This document shows, in pieces, positions 19,618 through 27,457 of a stretch of 48,277 nucleotides of DNA; position 1 is the stretch's first letter; each line of letters starts with the position of its first letter. The position numbers were made by a program, and so were the translations under genes. The stretch is from the NCBI GenBank assembly GCA_003133245.1, contig PKWM01000011.1:1-48277 (forward strand), in the 5' to 3' direction. The notes under the pieces were generated by a model. The model made no database searches. It was not told the origin of the DNA and saw nothing but the letters and a program-made list of their open reading frames with translations. This stretch comes from Rhodoferax sp. GTDB lineage: Bacteria; Pseudomonadota; Gammaproteobacteria; Burkholderiales; Burkholderiaceae_C.

Positions 19618-20763
19618 TTAACTGCGGAAATAGTGGGTCGGCACAAAGGGCATGGCGACGACTTCCATTGGCACTGGTTTGCCGCGCACGATGGCGTTGA
19701 CACGTGAGCCCAATGCAGCAAATGCAGGCGGCACATAGCCCATCGCCACCGGCTTGTCGATGGTCGGCCCAAGCAGGCCGCTGGTGACTGCGCCAATGGG
19801 CAAGCCATTCAAATCCTGCAACCCGGTGTGCTCACGCACGGGAATGCGCTCCAGCGCCATCAGGCCAACACGTTTCCTGGCAATCGCGCCTGCGGCACCG
19901 GCGAGCTGCGCCAATATTTTTTCGTGGCCCGGAAAACCACCGGCACGCGCACCCCCGGCACGTCGCACTTTTTGCATGGCCCAGCTCAGCGCCGCTTCTA
20001 CCGGCGTGGTGGTGGCGTCAATGTCGTTGCCATACAGCGGCAACCCGGCTTCGAGGCGCAGCGAATTGCGTGCGCCCAGGCCAATCGGTTTGACCTCGGG
20101 TTGGGCCAGCAGCGTGCGTGCCAGCGCATCGGCCTGCGTCGCCAGCACCGAAATCTCGAAGCCGTCCTCGCCGGTGTAGCCACTGCGCGTGAGGAACACG
20201 TCAATGGTTTGGCCGTCAGCCTGTATTTTGAAATTGCCGCCGGTCATGAACACCAGCTTCTGCACGCCAGGTGCCAACCTGGACAAAGCCGTCACCGCTT
20301 GCGGCCCCTGCAACGCCAGCAAGGCGCGTTCCGGCATCGGGATGACCTGGCAGCGCATGCCGATCCTGGTCTGAATGTGGGCGATGTCGCCGACCTTGCA
20401 GGCGCCGTTGACGATGACAAAAATATCAGTGCCACGGTTAACAAACATCAAGTCATCAATGATGCCGCCCGCGTCGTTGAGCAACAAACCGTAGCGTTGC
20501 TTGCCCATCGGCAAATCCATCACATCAACCGGAATCAGGCTCTCAAAAGCAGCGGCGGCATCCGGCCCGACCAGACGCACCTGGCCCATGTGGGACACGT
20601 CAAACAGCCCGGCAGCACTGCGCGTGTGGCGATGCTCGGCGATCAGCCCAGCCGGGTATTGCACCGGCATGGAGTAGCCAGCAAACGGCACCATGCGGGC
20701 GCCCAGCGACACGTGCAGGTCGTTCAGCGGTGTGTTTAAAAGAGGATCAGACGTGGTCGTCAT
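19618..20763 (-). CDS. gcvT: Aminomethyltransferase, glycine cleavage T protein
   Basis: GcvT transfers the one-carbon unit from aminomethyl-lipoyl-GcvH to tetrahydrofolate and releases ammonia. The 381-residue protein shows the family segments RSAAGLFDVSHMGQ, the MGKQRYGLLLNDAGGI loop, GYTGEDGFEI and GLGARNSLRLEAGLPLYGND. I placed the start at 20763 because an AGGAG ribosome site precedes this ATG at good spacing; a start 10 codons upstream is possible but lacks one. It is the first gene after the glycine riboswitch. Confidence 0.95.
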   Translation of the reverse strand: MTTTSDPLLNTPLNDLHVSLGARMVPFAGYSMPVQYPAGLIAEHRHTRSAAGLFDVSHMGQVRLVGPDAAAAFESLIPVDVMDLPMGKQRYGLLLNDAGGIIDDLMFVNRGTDIFVIVNGACKVGDIAHIQTRIGMRCQVIPMPERALLALQGPQAVTALSRLAPGVQKLVFMTGGNFKIQADGQTIDVFLTRSGYTGEDGFEISVLATQADALARTLLAQPEVKPIGLGARNSLRLEAGLPLYGNDIDATTTPVEAALSWAMQKVRRAGGARAGGFPGHEKILAQLAGAAGAIARKRVGLMALERIPVREHTGLQDLNGLPIGAVTSGLLGPTIDKPVAMGYVPPAFAALGSRVNAIVRGKPVPMEVVAMPFVPTHYFRS

Positions 20764-20837
20764 CAGCGGACTCCTGTCAAGGCAAAGGGGCATTTAAAAT
20801 TCCATGATCTCGACTCGTGTCGATACCATGGTCTGCC

Positions 20838-21062
20838 CCCGCTGTCCGCTTTACCTGAGAGATTCGCCGCAGTTGCGGGTTGCTCCTTCGGTGGGTCTGT
20901 ACCGGCTTCGATACCGCGCAGACCTCTCTCCAGTGAGGATACGCCCACTGGTATGGCCACCAGCAAGCGTCTGTCAGTCCTTTTGCCTGAGCGTTCAAAC
21001 CGCTGCAATCAGCCGTTCTGCGCCTTCGGCGGCCACCGCAAGGGTGGCTCTCTCCTGACTGC
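20838..21062 (-). promoter_or_regulatory. Tandem glycine riboswitch
   Basis: Read on the minus strand, the gap upstream of gcvT holds two glycine aptamers in series. Aptamer 1 (about 21062-20960) has the GGAGAG start, CCGAAGGCGCA and CTCAGGCAAAAGGACTG. Aptamer 2 (about 20935-20838) has TGGAGAGA, CACCGAAGGAGCAA and CTCTCAGGTAAAGCGGACAG. These are the conserved core blocks of the class, with a short linker between them. It should switch on gcvTHP when glycine is plentiful. Its 5' end begins about 14 bases after the stop of the ETF-QO gene. I could not identify a downstream terminator, so control may be at translation. Confidence 0.95.
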
Positions 21063-21075
21063 GTGGATTCTAACG

Positions 21076-22767
21076 CTACATCCCGGCGTAATTGGGCCCG
21101 CCGCCGCCTTCGGGCGTGACCCAGACGATGTTTTGCGTCGGGTCCTTGATGTCGCAGGTTTTGCAGTGCACGCAGTTGGCGGCGTTGATTTGCAGGCGGT
21201 CTGAGCCGTCGTCGTTTTTGACAAACTCATAGACGCCAGCCGGGCAGTAACGCGCTTCCGGGCCGGCGAACTTGGCCAGGTTGACGGCCACCGGTACGCT
21301 GGCATCTTTCAGCGTCAAATGCGCCGGTTGATTTTCTTCGTGGTTGGCGCCGCTGATAAAGACGCTGCTCAAGCGGTCAAAGGTGAGCTTGCCATCGGGC
21401 TTTGGGTAGTCGATCGGCTCGCACTCGGCGGCCGGTTTAAGGTAGGCATAGTCGGGTTTATCACGGTGAACTGTCCAGGGCATATGGGCGCGCAAGCCAA
21501 ACTGCTCCAGGCCATTCATCAGCGTGCCCACCGTCAAGCCGTACTTGAACCAGGACTTGAAATTGCGCGACTTGTTGAGCTCGGTGAACACCCAACTGGC
21601 TTTGAACGCCTCAGGGTAGGCGCTGAGCTCATCATGCGCGCGCCCGGCTTGCACGGCATCGAACGCCGCCTCGGCTGCCAGCATGCCGGTCTTGATCGCG
21701 GTGTGGCTGCCCTTGATGCGGCTCACGTTCAGGAAGCCCGCTTCGCAGCCGACCAGCGCGCCACCAGGGAACACCGTTTTGGGCAGTGCCAGCAGGCCGC
21801 CGGCGGTGATCGCGCGTGCGCCGTAGGCCAGGCGTTTGGCCGTGATTTCGCCCTTGTCATTTTCAAAGTAGTGACGGACCTTGGGGTGCGTTTTCCAGCG
21901 CTGGAATTCTTCAAACGGGCTCAGGTAAGGGTTGCTGTAATTGAGCCCGGTGATGAAACCCAAGGCGACCTTGTTGTCGGGCATGTGGTACATGAACGAG
22001 CCGCCGTAAGTGCTGTTGTCCATCGGCCAGCCGGCGGTGTGCATGACAAATCCCGGCTGGTGGCGCGCCGGCTCAATCTCCCACAATTCCTTGATGCCCA
22101 AGCCATAGCTTTGCGGGTCGCAACCTGCGTCAAGCTTGAATTTCTCGATCAACTGGCGGCCCAGGTGGCCGCGCGAGCCTTCGGCAAAAATGGTGTACTT
22201 AGCCAGCAACTCCATGCCCAACTGAAAGTTCTCGCCCGGCTCGCCGTTTTTGCCAATACCCATATTGCCGGTGGCCACACCTTTGACGGCACCGGCTTCG
22301 TCGTAAAGCACTTCAGCCGCCGCAAAGCCTGGGAAAATTTCGACACCCAGGCTTTCCGCTTGCGTGGCCAGCCAGCGCGTCAAATTGCCCAGGCTGATGA
22401 CGTAATTGCCATGGTTCTGGCTGCATTTTGGCAGCATGAAATTAGGTGTGCGGTAGCCCGATGTCTTGCTCAGAAACAGCATGGCATCGTCGCTCACCAA
22501 TTGGTTCAACGGTGCGCCCAGCGCCTTCCAGTCGGGGAAGAGCTCGTTCATGGCAATGGGATCCATGATGGCGCCCGAAAGGATATGGGCCCCTGGCTCG
22601 GAGCCTTTTTCCAGCACCACGACCGAGATTTCCTTGCTTTTCTCGCTGGCGAGTTGTTTCAGACGAATCGCCGCCGCCAGGCCAGCCGGGCCTGCGCCGA
22701 CCACGACAACGTCGTACTCCATTGCTTCGCGGGGGCCGAACTTGGCCAGAATTTCCTGGTTTGTCAT
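21076..22767 (-). CDS. Electron transfer flavoprotein-ubiquinone oxidoreductase
   Basis: The enzyme passes electrons from reduced ETF, hence from acyl-CoA dehydrogenases, to ubiquinone at the inner membrane. The 563-residue protein has the FAD loop GAGPAGLAAAIRLKQ near residue 26, a central membrane-associated ubiquinone-binding region, and a C-terminal [4Fe-4S] site with Cys-508, Cys-532, Cys-535 and Cys-538 (NCVHCKTCDIKDP). It matches human and bacterial ETF-QO in layout and length. It diverges from an SDR gene across 100 bases that carry nested inverted repeats. The acyl-CoA dehydrogenase at 42266 would be one electron source. Confidence 0.95.
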   Translation of the reverse strand: MTNQEILAKFGPREAMEYDVVVVGAGPAGLAAAIRLKQLASEKSKEISVVVLEKGSEPGAHILSGAIMDPIAMNELFPDWKALGAPLNQLVSDDAMLFLSKTSGYRTPNFMLPKCSQNHGNYVISLGNLTRWLATQAESLGVEIFPGFAAAEVLYDEAGAVKGVATGNMGIGKNGEPGENFQLGMELLAKYTIFAEGSRGHLGRQLIEKFKLDAGCDPQSYGLGIKELWEIEPARHQPGFVMHTAGWPMDNSTYGGSFMYHMPDNKVALGFITGLNYSNPYLSPFEEFQRWKTHPKVRHYFENDKGEITAKRLAYGARAITAGGLLALPKTVFPGGALVGCEAGFLNVSRIKGSHTAIKTGMLAAEAAFDAVQAGRAHDELSAYPEAFKASWVFTELNKSRNFKSWFKYGLTVGTLMNGLEQFGLRAHMPWTVHRDKPDYAYLKPAAECEPIDYPKPDGKLTFDRLSSVFISGANHEENQPAHLTLKDASVPVAVNLAKFAGPEARYCPAGVYEFVKNDDGSDRLQINAANCVHCKTCDIKDPTQNIVWVTPEGGGGPNYAGM

Positions 22768-22786
22768 GGTTTATCTCGGTTGATAA

Positions 22787-22828
22787 TGGAACAATGTCTA
22801 AGTTCATTTTAGACGTTGAATGGTTCCA
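22787..22828. promoter_or_regulatory. Nested inverted repeats between ETF-QO and SDR genes
   Basis: Two perfect 6-bp inverted repeats share one centre region: outer arms TGGAAC (22787-22792) and GTTCCA (22823-22828), inner arms GTCTAA (22796-22801) and TTAGAC (22809-22814). They lie in the divergent gap between two fatty-acid-related genes and could be an operator for a dimeric regulator. The regulator is not identifiable from the sequence. Confidence 0.4.
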
Positions 22829-22867
22829 TAATGCGATCGTTTTTTGATATTGGCGGAGACTCACCAA

Positions 22868-23650
22868 ATGGCTTACAGCATTGATCTTTCGGGCCGGGTG
22901 GCATTTATCACCGGCGCATCAAGTGGCCTAGGGGCCCAGTTCGCCAGAACCCTGGCCGGTGCCGGTGCGGCCGTGGTGCTGGCGAGCCGCCGCCTGGACA
23001 AGCTCAAGGCACTGCGCGCCGAGATTGAGGGGCAGGGCGGCGACGCCCACGTGGTTGAGCTCGACGTGACCGACCATGACGCCATCAAATCAGCCGTGGC
23101 TCACGCTGAAACTGAAGTCGGCTCGATCGACATTCTGGTCAACAACTCGGGTGTCAGCACCACGCAGCGCATTCAGGACGTTTCGCCAGACGATTTTGAT
23201 CTGGTGTTTGACACCAATGTCAAAGGCGCTTTCTTTGTGGCACAGGAGGTGGGCAAGCGCATGCTGGCGCGGGCCAAGGGCGCTGCGCCAGGCACGTATA
23301 CCGGCGGGCGCATCATCAACATTGCCTCCATGGCGGGCCTGCGCGTGCTGCCGCAAATCGGCGTCTATTGCATGAGCAAGGCGGCAGTGGTGCAAATGAC
23401 CAAAGCCATGGCGCTCGAATGGGGCCGCTTTGGCATCAATGTCAACGCCATCTGCCCAGGCTACATCGATACCGAAATCAACCACCAGCATTGGCAGACC
23501 GAGCAGGGCCAGAAGCTGGTGCAAATGCTGCCACGCAAACGCATCGGTCAAGCCAAAGACCTGGACGCCGTGCTGGTCATGCTGTGCGCCAATGAGAGCC
23601 ACTTCATCAACGGCGCCATCATTTCAGCCGATGACGGGTTCGGCGTCTGA
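22868..23650 (+). CDS. Short-chain dehydrogenase/reductase (SDR)
   Basis: This 260-residue classical SDR has the TGASSGLG cofactor loop (15-22), NNSG (92-95), and a catalytic tetrad Asn-118, Ser-154, Tyr-167 and Lys-171 (YCMSK). I chose the ATG at 22868, which has a GGAG site upstream, rather than an earlier TTG. It is followed after 15 bases by a hot-dog thioesterase and faces the ETF-QO gene, so a 3-hydroxyacyl-CoA or 3-ketoacyl step in lipid metabolism is a fair guess. The substrate cannot be read from the sequence. Confidence 0.88.
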   Translation: MAYSIDLSGRVAFITGASSGLGAQFARTLAGAGAAVVLASRRLDKLKALRAEIEGQGGDAHVVELDVTDHDAIKSAVAHAETEVGSIDILVNNSGVSTTQRIQDVSPDDFDLVFDTNVKGAFFVAQEVGKRMLARAKGAAPGTYTGGRIINIASMAGLRVLPQIGVYCMSKAAVVQMTKAMALEWGRFGINVNAICPGYIDTEINHQHWQTEQGQKLVQMLPRKRIGQAKDLDAVLVMLCANESHFINGAIISADDGFGV

Positions 23651-23665
23651 ATAGCAGGAAAAACC

Positions 23666-24085
23666 ATGAAGTTTGAAATCCCGGAACAAAAGAAGTTGAT
23701 GTTTGAGATGTGCATCCCGATCCGCTGGGGCGACATGGATGCCATGGGGCACGTCAACAACACGATCTATTTCCGCTATCTGGAAACTTGTCGCATCGAC
23801 TGGATGCAATCCATAGGTTGTGCGCCAGATGTTCATGGCGAAGGTCCGGTGATCGTCAACGCTTTTTGCAATTTCTACAAACAGCTCGAATACCCAGGCG
23901 ATGTACTGATCAAAATGTACGTCAGCGACCCGGCGCGCACTACTTTTGAGAGCTGGGCCACGATGGAGCGAGTGGATCAACCCGGCGTGATTTATGCCGC
24001 CGGCGGCGCCACCACGATCTGGGTTGATTTCCCCAGGCAGAAAGCCAAAACCATGCCCGACTGGTTGCGCCAATTGGTGAGTTAA
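23666..24085 (+). CDS. Acyl-CoA thioesterase, 4HBT hot-dog family
   Basis: This 139-residue single hot-dog protein is of the 4-hydroxybenzoyl-CoA/YbgC-like type. The signature RWGDMDAMGHVNN (20-32) contains the candidate catalytic aspartate (Asp-23 or Asp-25), followed by YFRYLETCRIDW. It would hydrolyse an acyl-CoA thioester. It is 15 bases after the SDR gene, so the two are probably one operon. Its TAA stop (24083-24085) coincides with the left edge of a MITE-like element. Confidence 0.88.
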   Translation: MKFEIPEQKKLMFEMCIPIRWGDMDAMGHVNNTIYFRYLETCRIDWMQSIGCAPDVHGEGPVIVNAFCNFYKQLEYPGDVLIKMYVSDPARTTFESWATMERVDQPGVIYAAGGATTIWVDFPRQKAKTMPDWLRQLVS

Positions 24086-24262
24086 ACCGAGAAAATCCCT
24101 TAGGGCACAGATGGATGGTGAGGCGAGTTGCGAAGCAGTTTGGACTGGCATGAGGAGTTCATAGCTTGGGCTATGGACGACGAATGACTGTTCAAAATGA
24201 CCGCAAATCGACCGCCAGCCGCTGTGCAGGTTCGAAGAACCGCCTAATGGATTATTTCGGTT
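24085..24262. mobile_element. MITE-like element bounded by 20-bp inverted repeats
   Basis: The gap between the thioesterase and EamA genes is filled by a ~178-base unit with imperfect terminal inverted repeats, 24085-24104 and 24243-24262 (17 of 20 positions match). TTAA occurs at both outer edges (24082-24085 and 24261-24264) and could be a target duplication. A perfect 6-bp hairpin sits inside (24160-24165/24170-24175). There is no transposase. It could be a miniature inverted-repeat element or, less likely, a bidirectional terminator; copies elsewhere in the genome would decide. Confidence 0.5.
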
Positions 24263-24271
24263 AAACACCGG

Positions 24272-25183
24272 TTACTTTGCCTTTGGCGTGCGCCCAGCCC
24301 TAAGCACCCCCGCCGACAGTGCCGTGCCAGCCACGATGATGATTGCACACAGCACCATCCATAGCGAGACGGTTTCGCCCAGCAGGACGACGCCGTAAAG
24401 CACCGCAAACACCGGGATCACAAAAGTCACTGTCAGCGCGCGTGCCGGACCGAGATTCTCGATCATCCGAAAGTACAGGATATAAGCGATGCCGGTACAC
24501 ATGACACCCAGCGCCAGCAGCGCCAGCCAGGCGGTGGCGCTGGGCAAGCGCAGCGGCCAGAGCCACAACGTTGGCAGCACCAGGCCAAGACTGGCACCGA
24601 GTTGACTGCCCGTGGCAGTGACCAGCGCGGGCAAGCCGGTCAAGTAGCGTTTGGTATAGCTAGCTGCGATGCCGTAACACAGACAGGCGAGCAATACCGC
24701 CAGTACCGCCCAGCCGGTGGCCAAGCCCGAGGCATCGGGTTTGAAGGATGCCTTGTCCCAGGCCAGCATGGCAACACCGGCAAAACCGATGATCAGACCG
24801 AGAATGCGCAAACCATGCGGCCTGTCCTTGAGCCAAACCCAGGCCACTGCCGCGCCAAACAACGGCACCGTGGCATTGAGAATGGCCGACAGTCCGGTGC
24901 TGATCGACAGCAGCGCATAGGAAAAGCAGGCAAAGGGAATGGCTGAGTTGAGAATGCCAACAAAAAACGTCTTTTTCCAGTGGCGCGCCAGTTGTGGGCC
25001 GAGTCCGCGCCAAAGTAACACCGGCAGCAAAAAGAGTGCAGCAATCGCCACGTGCAGGCCCGCCGTTGCGACTGGGCCAAACTCCACGGTACCGAGCCGC
25101 ATGAATAAAAAAGACGAGCCCCAGATGGCGGCCAACGCTACAAATTCGGCGAACCAGGGTTTGGCAGGATGAGGTGAATTCAT
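24272..25183 (-). CDS. EamA/DMT-family transporter
   Basis: This 303-residue inner-membrane protein has ten predicted membrane segments in two EamA repeats (about 10-145 and 155-290), each opening with the family's AAIWGSSFLFMR-like and GWAVLAVLLACLCYG-like stretches. Members export amino acids, metabolites or drugs; the substrate cannot be assigned. Its start overlaps the end of ogt by four bases, so it is the third gene of an Ada-AlkA/Ogt/EamA unit, though a repair link is not implied. Confidence 0.9.
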   Translation of the reverse strand: MNSPHPAKPWFAEFVALAAIWGSSFLFMRLGTVEFGPVATAGLHVAIAALFLLPVLLWRGLGPQLARHWKKTFFVGILNSAIPFACFSYALLSISTGLSAILNATVPLFGAAVAWVWLKDRPHGLRILGLIIGFAGVAMLAWDKASFKPDASGLATGWAVLAVLLACLCYGIAASYTKRYLTGLPALVTATGSQLGASLGLVLPTLWLWPLRLPSATAWLALLALGVMCTGIAYILYFRMIENLGPARALTVTFVIPVFAVLYGVVLLGETVSLWMVLCAIIIVAGTALSAGVLRAGRTPKAK

Positions 25184-25716
25184 AAGGTAGATAGCGTTGG
25201 GCTGGGGTTGTGTTCGCGGGTGAAAGGTGCGCCTTCGAGTTGCAGCAATGCACTCTTGCGTTCGATTCCACCAGCGTAACCGGTCAGCGCACCGCTCGTA
25301 CCGAGCACACGGTGGCAGGGCACGATGATACTAAAAGGGTTGCGACCCACCGCACCGGCCACGGCGCGCACCGCCGTGGGTTTGCCTATCATGGCGCTCA
25401 ATGCCCCGTAGGAGACCGTGGCGGCATATGGAATTTGCAGCAGGGCACGCCAAATGGTTTGTTGAAAAGCAGTGCCGCTGCTCAAGTCGAGTGGCAGATC
25501 AAACGACTTGCGGCTACCGGCAAAGTAATCGTTGAGTTGCGTTTCGACCCGTTGGAACAGGGGCAACGCGCAAGCCGCAGGCCAGCGTGACGTGTCGGGT
25601 TGGTGGCTTTGACCGTCAAACCATGCACCTACCAAGCGCTCGCCGGTGGCCGCCAGCACCATGCGACCGAGCGGGCTGGTGAAACTTGTTTGCTGGGTAT
25701 CGGTTGAAAATTTCAT
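25180..25716 (-). CDS. ogt: Methylated-DNA-[protein]-cysteine S-methyltransferase
   Basis: This suicide DNA-repair protein removes alkyl groups from O6-alkylguanine onto its own cysteine. The 178-residue protein carries the active site VPCHRV (Cys-134) in IIVPCHRVLG, the arginine-finger helix TAVRAVAGAVGRNP and the YGALSAMIG DNA-binding segment. It overlaps the ada-alkA fusion by four bases (ATGA-type), so the two are translated together; together they supply Ada's two repair activities plus AlkA. Confidence 0.94.
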   Translation of the reverse strand: MKFSTDTQQTSFTSPLGRMVLAATGERLVGAWFDGQSHQPDTSRWPAACALPLFQRVETQLNDYFAGSRKSFDLPLDLSSGTAFQQTIWRALLQIPYAATVSYGALSAMIGKPTAVRAVAGAVGRNPFSIIVPCHRVLGTSGALTGYAGGIERKSALLQLEGAPFTREHNPSPTLSTL

Positions 25717-27332
25717 GGCGTTTGGCTTTGTGGGCCCCGTGGCATTGATGTAAAACGTTTTCCATTTTTAGCGGCAATGGAAATGCCATTGCGAGTGTGC
25801 GCGGCAGCCGGCAGGCCAGCCCAGGCCCGGATCACCGCGTAGCTGCGCCAGGGTTGCCATTCAAGGGATTGAGCTTGCGCCCGCTTGGCCGGCGTCTTGG
25901 CGTCTTGCAGCCCCAATGCCTTGTGCAGGGCAATATCACCTGCGGGAAAAGCGTCCGGCCAGCGCAGCGCACGCATGGCAATGTACTGGGCCGTCCAGTC
26001 GCCCACGCCCGGCAGCGCCCGCAGAGCGGCCAGGGTATCTGCAACATGAGCGCCAGCGTGCAGTTGCAGGCGCTCGCTCAACACGGCACCAGCGATCGCC
26101 CGGATAGCCGCTTGCCCTTGCCTGACGATGCCCAATTGTCCCAGCGCATCGCCACTGGCAGCGCACAACACTGCGGGCGTTGGAAAAAGCCGATCCAAAT
26201 CGGCAAAGGGGGTGTCAACCGGTTCACCAAAGCGGGCCACCAACCTGGTTGCCAGCGTGCGTGCTGCCGCAACGCTGATGCGCTGGCCCAATACGGCACG
26301 CACCGCAAGCTCAAAACCGTCTAGGGTGCCGGGCACACGCAAACCATCGCCCCAGGGAAAACGCTGGTGCAGCAGGCTGTTGATGGCGCGCGGATCAGCG
26401 TCCAGATCGAACATGGCCCGCACGCGCGCCATCACCCAGGGCAGCACATCGCGCAGCGAATCGCTCAAGCGCAAATCAACCCGGTTGCCAACGGCATCGA
26501 AGCGCGCCTCCAGCCAACCGGTGTTACGCTGGCCAGCGTATTGCACCGCCACGGTTTTGCACAAGCTTGGGTTGTCTGGGTCCAGCTCGACGCATTCAAT
26601 GCCGGCGACTGCCCGTGTCTCAAAAAAACCCAGCATGGCAGCCACATCGTAGGGCGGGCGGTACGCCAGCCGGACGTGTATCGCCTGGTCAACTGGGCGC
26701 GCTTTGCGCGTTGCGCCTTGGCGGCGCAATTGCGTGGGGTTAAGCGCGTAGCGTTCGACAAATGCCGCATTGAAACGCCGTACGCTGGCAAAACCGCTCA
26801 AGCGCGCAATCTGCGTGACGGGCAGTACGGTGTCACTGAGCATTTGTTTGGCGCTCAGCAAGCGCCGCGTTTGCAGGTATTGCACGGGTGACACGCCAAA
26901 CTCAGCCTCAAAAATCCGCCTCAAGTGGCGCTCGCTCACCCCCAGGCGCTGCGCCAGTTGCGACACAGTGGGCGCCGCTTCAATCCAGGCATCGGGCGTG
27001 TCCAGCAGGCGGGCGGCCTGGCCGGCCAGAATGCTGGAGGCATCCTGGATGGACCACGACCGACCTTGCGGGGGGGTGCCACTGGCGGGCAAGCGCGGTG
27101 CGAGCTCCGGACGGCAGCGTAGGCAGGGTCTGAACCCGGCAAATTCTGCCTGCACTGCGTGGACAAAAAAACGGCAGTTCTCGCGTTTGGGCGTGCGCAC
27201 GCGGCAGACCGGGCGGCAATAGATCCCGGTCGAGGTCACGCCGGTGAAAAAGCAGCCGTCAAAACGCGCGTCTTTTGCCTTGAGCGCAAGGTAGCAAGCA
27301 TCGTCAACCGGATCTGCGGGGTGAAGTGTCAT
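25713..27332 (-). CDS. Ada N-terminal/AraC/AlkA fusion: regulator and 3-methyladenine glycosylase
   Basis: This 539-residue fusion has three parts. Residues 1-85 are the Ada zinc domain with Cys-39, Cys-43, Cys-70 and Cys-73 (IYCRPVC, CLRC); by analogy to E. coli Ada, Cys-39 would accept methyl groups from phosphotriesters. Residues about 115-210 are an AraC helix-turn-helix. The rest is AlkA with the helix-hairpin-helix LPGVGDWTAQYIAMRAL and the catalytic aspartate Asp-466 (PAGDIALHK). It senses methylation damage, activates genes and excises alkylated bases. The O6-methylguanine domain of E. coli Ada is missing but is supplied by ogt next door. Confidence 0.93.
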   Translation of the reverse strand: MTLHPADPVDDACYLALKAKDARFDGCFFTGVTSTGIYCRPVCRVRTPKRENCRFFVHAVQAEFAGFRPCLRCRPELAPRLPASGTPPQGRSWSIQDASSILAGQAARLLDTPDAWIEAAPTVSQLAQRLGVSERHLRRIFEAEFGVSPVQYLQTRRLLSAKQMLSDTVLPVTQIARLSGFASVRRFNAAFVERYALNPTQLRRQGATRKARPVDQAIHVRLAYRPPYDVAAMLGFFETRAVAGIECVELDPDNPSLCKTVAVQYAGQRNTGWLEARFDAVGNRVDLRLSDSLRDVLPWVMARVRAMFDLDADPRAINSLLHQRFPWGDGLRVPGTLDGFELAVRAVLGQRISVAAARTLATRLVARFGEPVDTPFADLDRLFPTPAVLCAASGDALGQLGIVRQGQAAIRAIAGAVLSERLQLHAGAHVADTLAALRALPGVGDWTAQYIAMRALRWPDAFPAGDIALHKALGLQDAKTPAKRAQAQSLEWQPWRSYAVIRAWAGLPAAAHTRNGISIAAKNGKRFTSMPRGPQSQTP

Positions 27333-27457
27333 GCTGGCAATGATACCTGTGCAGCGGGCACAAACCAGCCGTTTTCGGACATCTCCCTGGGCTGCAAGGC
27401 CCCCCTACAATCGAGCGCACTTGTCCATCGGACCAGCCTATTTCCAAAGAGAACGCC

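Noticed and set aside
21319..22812. A ~497-codon open frame antisense to the ETF-QO gene
   Set aside because: ETF-QO on the other strand has full family motifs; the antisense frame is a by-product of GC-rich codon bias with no recognisable motifs.
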